A stretch of 9,647 bases of DNA from JANRKG01 sp033763635. GTDB taxonomy: Bacteria; Cyanobacteriota; Cyanobacteriia; GCF-001939115. The notes beneath the pieces are model-generated. The model was not told the DNA's origin. It ran no database searches and was given only the letters and a program-made list of their open reading frames with translations. Below are positions 5,721-9,647 of this stretch, one piece after another (the first letter of the stretch is position 1; each line of letters begins with the position of its first letter). The DNA lies in contig JANRKG010000501.1 of assembly GCA_033763635.1 (NCBI GenBank), forward strand, positions 1-9,647, read 5' to 3'. The position numbers were made by a program, and so were the translations under genes.

Positions 5721-6368
5721 ATGGTTGTTTTATCTCAGGCTGTTTTATCTCAGACTGGTTTGTCTCAGGTCATGAATCTGCTTCCTGCTTTGCATTCCCA
5801 TCTTGCCTTCTGGCCCTCCCTGCCGTTGGATAGCTTGTTTTCGACGCAAGGGGTGATGGTCATGTTGCTGGCGGCTTATGCGGTTGCCATGTGGATGTTC
5901 CTCTCCAGTGCCCCGAAAGTTCATACGGTAATGGTGACGGATCTGGAGTTGGCGAAGCGATTTTATGAGGGGATGCTGAGGTTGCCTGCGGCAGATGTGC
6001 CCCTACACTACTACTACAACTACGATCAGGCGATGGGTTCGATGGGCGGCATGGGAGCCGTTGATCCCCTCTATCTCTCGCCCAACATGGTGGGTGCCGG
6101 AGGAGTGGCATCCCGTCCAATGGCAAGTAACGAAGGGTTGTGGTACCAACTCAAGAAAAATACCCAAATCCATATTATTTCTGGGGCCAGTTTTGGGGAG
6201 AAAAACCGCCAGCGTCATGTATGTTTCGATCGCGAATGTCTGGATCAGGTATTGATGCGCATCCAGACGCGAGGGATGAAACACAAGATTCGTCGTGAAA
6301 AGCCGCTCAATTTCCTGGTCAAGGACTATGACGGGAATGTGATCGAGATGGCTGAGGTTTCTAACTAA
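5721..6368 (+). CDS. Membrane-anchored glyoxalase-like (VOC-fold) protein
   Basis: From ATG 5721 the product has 215 residues; from the alternative ATG 5772 it has 198. Residues 43-61 (GVMVMLLAAYAVAMWMFLS) form one membrane segment. Residues 65-212 resemble the vicinal oxygen chelate/glyoxalase fold: KVHTVMVTDLELAKRFYEGMLRLP is the classic first beta-alpha unit, and HVCFD then FLVKDYDGNVIEMAEV is the typical closing strand pair. His67, His165 and Glu208 stand where metal ligands are common in the fold, but metal binding is inference. The middle is low in complexity (YYYNY, and a Gly/Met-rich GSMGGMGAVD stretch at about 105-114). I recall similar anchored VOC proteins as conserved cyanobacterial hypotheticals with no known substrate. 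The N-terminus contains three VLSQ-like repeats, which makes the start uncertain. The gene converges on lysS and shares its terminator. Confidence 0.8.
   Translation: MVVLSQAVLSQTGLSQVMNLLPALHSHLAFWPSLPLDSLFSTQGVMVMLLAAYAVAMWMFLSSAPKVHTVMVTDLELAKRFYEGMLRLPAADVPLHYYYNYDQAMGSMGGMGAVDPLYLSPNMVGAGGVASRPMASNEGLWYQLKKNTQIHIISGASFGEKNRQRHVCFDRECLDQVLMRIQTRGMKHKIRREKPLNFLVKDYDGNVIEMAEVSN
5727..5771 (+). repeat. 15-nt imperfect tandem repeat, three copies, at the 5' end of the VOC gene
   Basis: GTTTTATCTCAGGCT (5727-5741), GTTTTATCTCAGACT (5742-5756) and GGTTTGTCTCAGGTC (5757-5771) are successive copies, with one and four differences from the first. They encode VLSQA, VLSQT and GLSQV and end exactly before the alternative ATG at 5772. 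Copy-number change would keep the frame. Confidence 0.75.
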
Positions 6369-6399
6369 GATTGACAGACTGATTGAGTTCAAAAATTTC

Positions 6400-6430
6400 G
6401 AAAGGGGCATGGGGTTTCTATGCCCCTTTC
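6400..6430. terminator. Bidirectional intrinsic terminator between the VOC gene and lysS
   Basis: GAAAGGGGCAT at 6400-6410 pairs perfectly with ATGCCCCTTTC at 6420-6430 (11 bp) around a 9-base loop. On the minus strand the stem is followed by GAAATTTTT, a good T run for ending lysS transcripts. On the plus strand it is followed by ACTTTTGG, a weaker T run for the VOC gene. The two stop codons lie at 6368 and 6443, so the position fits both. Confidence 0.85.
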
Positions 6431-6442
6431 ACTTTTGGAAAT

Positions 6443-7999
6443 TTATGGGGAAGTTTCCGTCGCTTCTGACTTCTCAGTCTTTTCAGCCTTGAGTAATGGG
6501 AACGCGATCACATCGCGAATGCTGGCGGAATCGGTCAGGAGCATAACGAGGCGATCGATCCCAATCCCCAACCCTCCCGTCGGGGGCATGCCATGTTCCA
6601 GGGCCGTCAAGAAGTCCTCATCTACACCCTGAGCTTCCAGATCCCCGGCTGCCTTCCGAGCCGCCTGGGCCTCCAATCGTTCCCGCTGGTCTACGGGGTC
6701 CGTCAACTCTGAGAAACTGTTCGCCGTTTCCCGTCCCACGATGAACAACTCAAACCGCTCCACGAGGCCAGGTTGCGATCGATGGGGCTTGGCTAATGGC
6801 GAAATCTCAACTGGATAATCAATTACAAAAGTCGGCTGAATCAGCGTCGGTTCCGCCTTCTGTTCAAACGCCTCATTCAATACCTTACCGATCGACGCGC
6901 ACTCATCAAGCCCGTGAATTCCAGCTTGCGTTGCGGCTGCCTTTGCTTCAGCCAGGTCGGTAAATTGGGTAAAATCAACCCCCGTCTTTTCCTTCACCAG
7001 TTCGTGCATGGTCACCCTGCGCCAGGGCGGAGTGAGATCAATTTCCTCCCTCTGATAAGTGATCTTCAGGGTTCCCAACACCTGCTGGGCTGCATAGGTG
7101 ATCAGCGTCTCTGTCAGAGCCATCATGTCGTTGTAGTCGGCATAGGCTTGATAGAGTTCGATCGTCGTGAATTCAGGATTGTGGCGCGTCGAAATCCCTT
7201 CATTCCGGAAGATCCGCCCCATCTCAAATACTTTCTCAAAACCACCCACGATTAGCCGCTTCAGGTGTAACTCGGTTGCAATGCGCAAATAGAGTTCCAT
7301 TTCCAGGGTGTTGTGATAAGTGATGAACGGACGGGCATCGGCTCCCCCCGCTTCGGCTTGCAACACTGGAGTTTCAATCTCAATGAAACCCTGCTGATCC
7401 AGATAGCGCCGGATCGCTGCCGTAATCAGTGCCCGTCGCCGGAACGTCTCCCGCACTTCGGGATTGACGATCAAATCCACATATCGCTGACGATAGCGCT
7501 TCTCAATATCCGTTAGCCCATGCCGCTTGTCGGGCAGTGGCAACAGGGACTTGGTGAGAATCTGGTATTCCGAGACATACACGGACAACTCGCCCTTCTT
7601 CGTCTTCCGAATCGTCCCCTTGACCCCCAGAATGTCCCCAATGTCCAACATCTGTTCCAGACGCTTGAACGCCTCTTCCCCCATCAGGTCGTTAATGCGG
7701 GGTTTCTCCAGGTAAAGCTGAATCTGACCGGACTCATCTTGCAGGGTGCAAAACGCCAGCTTCCCCATAAACCGCTTCAGCATGATTCGACCCGCCATCG
7801 ACACCTCTAACGGGTCTTCCCCTTCCGGGGCCAAATCTGCAAACTTTGCCTGAAGCACTGCTGCCGCGTGACTAATCTCCCAACGATAGGCGTAGGGATT
7901 CAGCCCTGCTTGTCTCAGTTGTTCAGCTTTCTGGAGGCGGGCGGCACGGAGTTCTTCAAGGGTAGAAGTTGGTTCAGGTTGGGACTGGGGAGAGGACAT
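6443..7999 (-). CDS. lysS: Lysyl-tRNA synthetase, class II
   Basis: The enzyme charges tRNA-Lys with lysine using ATP in the cytoplasm. I chose ATG 7999 (MSSPQSQPEP), giving 518 residues; a GTG at 8041 would add 14 hydrophobic residues not expected in this family. An N-terminal helix (LEELRAARLQKAEQLRQAGLNPY) leads into an OB-fold anticodon-binding domain at about 65-149 (SMAGRIMLKRFMGKLAFCTLQDESGQIQLYL). The class II catalytic core shows motif 1 at about 190-213 (ALITAAIRRYLDQQGFIEIETPVL). Motif 2 is at about 257-283 (GRIFRNEGISTRHNPEF, with the ATP-binding Arg) and motif 3 at 475-489 (GGLGIGIDRLVMLLT). Length and motif order are normal for bacterial LysRS, with a short charged tail. The gene is single and complete, and ends at the shared terminator at 6400-6430. 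Confidence 0.97.
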   Translation of the reverse strand: MSSPQSQPEPTSTLEELRAARLQKAEQLRQAGLNPYAYRWEISHAAAVLQAKFADLAPEGEDPLEVSMAGRIMLKRFMGKLAFCTLQDESGQIQLYLEKPRINDLMGEEAFKRLEQMLDIGDILGVKGTIRKTKKGELSVYVSEYQILTKSLLPLPDKRHGLTDIEKRYRQRYVDLIVNPEVRETFRRRALITAAIRRYLDQQGFIEIETPVLQAEAGGADARPFITYHNTLEMELYLRIATELHLKRLIVGGFEKVFEMGRIFRNEGISTRHNPEFTTIELYQAYADYNDMMALTETLITYAAQQVLGTLKITYQREEIDLTPPWRRVTMHELVKEKTGVDFTQFTDLAEAKAAATQAGIHGLDECASIGKVLNEAFEQKAEPTLIQPTFVIDYPVEISPLAKPHRSQPGLVERFELFIVGRETANSFSELTDPVDQRERLEAQAARKAAGDLEAQGVDEDFLTALEHGMPPTGGLGIGIDRLVMLLTDSASIRDVIAFPLLKAEKTEKSEATETSP

Positions 8000-8084
8000 A
8001 GGACTGATGGGTAAGACGATCGCAATCGTCGAAAACAACACTTAACAAATCGGCACAGGCTTTGATTATATCGTCCTTACTGCC

Positions 8085-8516
8085 TCATTCTGGGTGCGAT
8101 CGTTCTCTCAAATAGCTCACCAACACCCAAACCATGATGAGAATGCAAGTCGCCTTCCACAAAAACAACCACCAGGGCTTCCACCATCCCCCAGTTTGCA
8201 CCTCCACGATATCCGACAGGCCAAACAGAAAAAAATTCCCAGCGGCGATCGTCCTCACCTTGCGCTGACTCTCCTTTCCCTCCCGTGCCTTCCACCCAAA
8301 TCCAATTGCAAACCCTGTCCAGAGAACTGCCTCAGTGTAGTTTCCCTGGTGGTATACCGCTTCGAGTAAGGCGATCGTCTGGGTTGCTTGATCAGGGTTC
8401 GTCAACAGGGGCCAGGACCAGACTGCACCTCCGATCAATACCAGTCCCACGATCCCCAGTCGAAGCGCTGCACCAGGGGTGAGGTGGAAGGGAGAGCGAT
8501 CGGGGTTGGGAGACAT
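8085..8516 (-). CDS. Small multi-pass membrane protein of unknown function
   Basis: The 143-residue product starts at ATG 8516. Hydrophobic segments lie at about 18-38 (LRLGIVGLVLIGGAVWSWPLL), 63-75 (AVLWTGFAIGFGW, short), 88-103 and 115-135 (PWWLFLWKATCILIMVWVLV), suggesting three or four membrane passes. The best fingerprint is FFLFGLSDIVEVQTGGWWKPWWLFLWK at about 95-121. I recall similar stretches in cyanobacterial and other bacterial hypothetical membrane proteins, with no assigned role. It lies 85 bases upstream of the lysS start on the same strand, so co-transcription with lysS is possible but not demonstrated. Confidence 0.75.
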   Translation of the reverse strand: MSPNPDRSPFHLTPGAALRLGIVGLVLIGGAVWSWPLLTNPDQATQTIALLEAVYHQGNYTEAVLWTGFAIGFGWKAREGKESQRKVRTIAAGNFFLFGLSDIVEVQTGGWWKPWWLFLWKATCILIMVWVLVSYLRERSHPE

Positions 8517-8630
8517 GAATTAGTTTTTAATCAATAAAATCTTAAAATCAGCAGCAGGAATTTTGTAATTTGATGACTTAGATTTACGCTGATTAGAAGC
8601 TTTTTAAGGCTCTTTTGTCATAACTAGAAA
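8517..8630. other. AT-rich intergenic spacer
   Basis: This spacer lies between the brnA stop and the membrane-protein start, both on the minus strand, and presumably holds the promoter of the latter. A weak stem (AGCTT/AGGCT near 8599-8612) is visible, but it lacks a T run on the minus strand. I see no gene here. Confidence 0.5.
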
Positions 8631-8906
8631 TTATTGATGAGCCTCCATATAGGCCCTTAACAATTGATTGATTTGAGTTTGATAACCGCGCCCCTGGGAT
8701 TTGAACCATTCCAAAACATCGCTATCAATGGGAATCGTAATTTGGGTTTTATTTTTTGCAGCAGGTAAACCACGTCGCACGACTGCTTTGGCAAACATTT
8801 CTGGTGTGACCTCTGGGCAGTCTGACAAATCAATCTCTTCATCGGTCATCGCATCTAAGCGCTGCCAATCAGTTTGGGAGTTGCTCGAAGTAGATTCGTT
8901 GTTCAT
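8631..8906 (-). CDS. brnA: BrnA-type antitoxin
   Basis: From ATG 8906 the product has 91 residues (MNNESTSSNSQTDWQRLDAMTDEEIDLSDCPEVTPEMF); the open frame extends upstream to 8972 but lies inside brnT. The N-terminal acidic part, with TDEEIDLSD then PEVTPEMF, is the usual BrnA toxin-contact and neutralising region. The C-terminal KNKTQITIPIDSDVLEWFKSQGRGYQTQINQLLRAYMEAHQ (about 52-91) is a ribbon-helix-helix DNA-binding domain of the DUF4415/COG3514 type. In characterised pairs BrnA binds BrnT and represses the shared promoter. The gene overlaps the 3' end of brnT by 38 bases, in the normal toxin-first order. All expected parts are present. Confidence 0.92.
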   Translation of the reverse strand: MNNESTSSNSQTDWQRLDAMTDEEIDLSDCPEVTPEMFAKAVVRRGLPAAKNKTQITIPIDSDVLEWFKSQGRGYQTQINQLLRAYMEAHQ

Positions 8907-9144
8907 ATTTCGTTGCTTTTCTTGCAGAAATAATCTGAATGCAGTCCTCGCGTTCTGTATGCACAATGGCAATTACTCGCCCTTCTAGTAAGCCAAATGA
9001 GATAAAACGCTGTTCGCCATAGCTGTAGCGATCGTCCTCAATAGTCAAAATATCTCCCTCAAATACCAAGGGGACATCGATAAAATCAATTCCATGTTTA
9101 CGAAGGTTTGCGAGGCGTTTTGCCTCATCCCATTCGTATTCCAT
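8869..9144 (-). CDS. brnT: BrnT-type toxin (RelE-like ribonuclease fold)
   Basis: The 91-residue product starts at ATG 9144. It has the full DUF497/BrnT signature: WDEAKRLANLRKHGIDFIDVPLVFEGDIL at residues 5-33, GEQRFISFGLLEGRVIAIVHTER at 43-65, and IQIISARKATKYEQRIYF at 69-86. In Brucella the relative is an mRNA-cleaving ribotoxin with a RelE-like fold that stops translation until BrnA neutralises it. The length is typical and no key segment is missing, so the toxin is probably functional. It is the first gene of the pair; its promoter region contains palindromes at 9171-9180 and around 9188-9199. Confidence 0.94.
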   Translation of the reverse strand: MEYEWDEAKRLANLRKHGIDFIDVPLVFEGDILTIEDDRYSYGEQRFISFGLLEGRVIAIVHTEREDCIQIISARKATKYEQRIYFEQLPN

Positions 9145-9170
9145 AACAGGTTAACTACTACAATTCCAAC

Positions 9171-9180
9171 TGTAGCTACA
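9171..9180. promoter_or_regulatory. Palindrome, candidate BrnA operator
   Basis: TGTAGCTACA is a perfect 10-base palindrome, 27 bases upstream of the brnT start. A related imperfect palindrome, GTTACAGCTAAC, lies at 9188-9199, and CTACA/TGTAG arms at about 9157-9175 overlap it. BrnA-family antitoxins repress their own promoter, so a binding site here is plausible. The assignment is inference. Confidence 0.4.
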
Positions 9181-9187
9181 AATTACC

Positions 9188-9217
9188 GTTACAGCTAACT
9201 GAATCATAAACTGTCAG
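9188..9217 (-). promoter_or_regulatory. Possible brnT-brnA promoter
   Basis: On the minus strand CTGACA (9217-9212, five of six bases of the -35 consensus) is followed 18 bases later by TGTAAC (9193-9188, four of six of -10). Transcription would begin near 9181, next to the palindrome at 9171-9180, which is a suitable place for repression. The match is modest. Confidence 0.3.
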
Positions 9218-9254
9218 AAGCTTGCCAAGCGTGTTTATCTACCATTAAACCCCG

Positions 9255-9647
9255 ATGTCCCTTGATTTTTTGAGTCCCTTCCAGGGAGAAGCTGCCGCCC
9301 TAACCGCTGCCCTGATGTGGGCGATCGCCTCTACGGTTTACGGTCACCTGGGCAAACAAATTCCGCCGCTGATGCTGAATCTGATCAAGGGCGCGATGGC
9401 GATCGTTCTCCTCCTGCTCACGCTGCTGATTCGTCAGGAGGGATGGGTGGCGATTCCCGAGACCTCATTTGTATTGTTGCTTCTGAGTGGTGCGGTGGGG
9501 ATCGGACTGGGCGATACGTTTTTCTTTGAGTCGTTGAATTACATCGGAGCCAGGAAAGCCCTGTTAATGGAAGCGTTGGCTCCTGCCCTGTCGGCGATCG
9601 TCGCTGCCATCTTTCTGGGTGAAAAGCTGGAACCTCTGAGTTGGCTG
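9255..9647 (+). CDS. EamA/DMT-family transporter, 3'-truncated by the window edge
   Basis: ATG 9255 opens a frame that runs without a stop to the last base, giving 131 residues of a longer protein. It reads MSLDFLSPFQGEAAALTAALMWAIASTVYGHLGKQIPP, then NLIKGAMAIVLLLLTLLIRQ, FVLLLLSGAVGIGLGDTFFFESLNYIGARKALLMEALAPALSAIVAAIFLGEKL. Four hydrophobic helices are visible at about 14-31, 42-61, 72-87 and 100-118. The stretch from GDTFFFESLNYIGARKA to FLGEKL is the usual end of the first EamA repeat (A-x-x-S-x-x-x-P...-x-x-x-LGE). Such inner-membrane proteins export or import small metabolites; the substrate cannot be inferred. It contains an exact HIP1 site (9321-9328), so it is a host-like gene. It is divergent from brnT. 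Confidence 0.88.
   Translation, partial: MSLDFLSPFQGEAAALTAALMWAIASTVYGHLGKQIPPLMLNLIKGAMAIVLLLLTLLIRQEGWVAIPETSFVLLLLSGAVGIGLGDTFFFESLNYIGARKALLMEALAPALSAIVAAIFLGEKLEPLSWL

Noticed and set aside
6914..7810. Plus-strand open frames of 67 to 113 residues.
   Set aside because: They are antisense to lysS, which is unmistakable from its three class II motifs.
8590..8620. A hairpin near AGCTTTTTAAGGCT as a terminator for brnA.
   Set aside because: The stem is only about five pairs with a G-U, and the run of T follows on the plus strand, opposite to the direction of transcription.
1..9647. A CRISPR array, complete insertion sequence or retron.
   Set aside because: I found no regularly spaced repeats, no intact transposase and no reverse transcriptase motif. 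The tandem repeats present have only two or three adjacent copies without spacers.

Overview
The window looks like a piece of a cyanobacterial chromosome, probably filamentous. The right three quarters is rich in CGATCG-type sites, including three exact copies of the HIP1 octamer GCGATCGC (4245-4252, 4605-4612, 9321-9328), which is the hallmark of many cyanobacterial genomes. Several of its proteins also resemble families I know mainly from cyanobacteria. The genus cannot be fixed from this sequence.

The left quarter (1 to about 2340) is different. It is visibly AT-rich and contains no CGATCG site. It reads as a decayed mobile or defence island. It holds the 3' part of an intact-looking DUF262/DUF1524 (GmrSD-like, type IV restriction-type) gene. 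Next comes a heavily frameshifted minus-strand remnant of the N-terminal half of a tyrosine recombinase (integrase). A decayed tRNA-Asp-like pseudogene follows, then short tandem repeats. No other gene could be supported in the roughly 900 bases between 1446 and 2347.

From 2348 the sequence returns to host-like composition. A PD-(D/E)XK nuclease-fold protein gene (2348-2971) comes first, followed by a small exported proline-rich protein (3037-3591). That gene is convergent with a two-gene minus-strand operon: a sigma-70-like (ECF-type) factor (5538 to 4867) and an exported TPR-repeat protein (4846 to 3779). Between the convergent ends lie a terminator-like hairpin and a long inverted repeat of the TTCGACTTCGCT type.

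Divergent from the sigma gene is a membrane-anchored glyoxalase/VOC-fold protein (5721-6368). It shares a strong bidirectional terminator with the convergent lysS gene (7999 to 6443, class II lysyl-tRNA synthetase). Upstream of lysS on the same strand is a small membrane protein (8516 to 8085). Further right is a complete BrnT/BrnA toxin-antitoxin pair on the minus strand (9144 to 8631), with overlapping genes and palindromes in its promoter region. The window ends inside an EamA-type transporter gene (from 9255, plus strand).

I found no CRISPR array, no complete insertion sequence and no clearly novel multi-gene system. The most notable material is the integrase and tRNA remnant beside the restriction-type gene, and the sigma-factor/exported-TPR operon.
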